Below, in pieces: positions 63,978 through 64,000 of a DNA stretch of 64,000 nt. A program made the position numbers and the translations under genes. The stretch is from Bog-473 sp963717455. Lineage in GTDB: Bacteria; Actinomycetota; Acidimicrobiia; Acidimicrobiales; RAAP-2. Location: contig OY970336.1 of NCBI GenBank assembly GCA_963717455.1, forward strand, positions 5,491,369 through 5,555,368, given 5' to 3'. Position 1 is the first letter of the stretch, and each line of letters starts with the position of its first letter. The notes beneath the pieces were generated by a model. The model was given only the letters and a program-made list of their open reading frames with translations, made no database searches and was not told the origin of the DNA.

Positions 63978-64000
63978 GGCTCGGCTCGACCTCGGGCGGT

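Overview
The window is GC-rich DNA with actinobacterial gene content: ECF sigma factors, an SCO6880/VirB4/TraG-type conjugation module, DUF4913, a LysM-BTAD protein and an actinobacterial-style Tad locus. An uncultured actinobacterium is likely, possibly of the Acidimicrobiia; that lineage is an inference from gene content only. No rRNA, tRNA, CRISPR array, integrase or transposase was found.

Layout. 1-3.9 kb looks chromosomal: the end of an isochorismatase-like gene, an aldehyde dehydrogenase, and a YCII/DGPF protein beside an ECF42-type sigma factor. 3.9-5.7 kb is a relic of a conjugative element on the minus strand (a TraG-like ATPase plus the tail of a VirB4-like ATPase), broken at the first of three direct repeats (5738, 12764, 16449). 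These repeats bound two cargo modules. Module A (5.7-12.8 kb) and module B (12.8-16.4 kb) each start with an ECF sigma factor and a membrane-anchored partner. A also has an acetyltransferase, a flavin-type oxidase and secreted proteins; B has a DUF3800 protein. 16.7-24.3 kb is a defence-like island: a putative nuclease, a HEPN/RES toxin, an AlbA_2 protein coupled to a CHAT/caspase-like protein, and a PD-(D/E)XK protein.

24.7-41.4 kb is the backbone of an integrative conjugative element or plasmid: TrbC-like and TrbL-like membrane proteins, SCO6880, VirB4, an accessory protein, a transglycosylase/NlpC-P60 hydrolase, the VirD4/TraG coupling ATPase, DUF4913, a MobF relaxase-helicase and SSB. A DUF4062 protein and two small zinc-finger-like proteins sit inside it. 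41.9-52.6 kb holds restriction and anti-restriction genes: a GmrSD-like DUF262/DUF1524 nuclease, HsdM, HsdS, HsdR, two unknown proteins and an ArdC-like protein. 52.6-54.8 kb has two unknown genes and a truncated copy of the ArdC N-terminus. 54.8-64 kb is a minus-strand Tad/Flp pilus locus (cpaB, tadZ, tadA, tadB, tadC, a pilin-like protein, tadE-like genes, a tadG-like gene) ending in a LysM-BTAD protein.

About fifteen conserved genes are interrupted by single-base indels while their flanks remain conserved in the next frame. This looks more like uncorrected long-read sequence than gene decay, so I annotate them as single genes and state where the frame changes.
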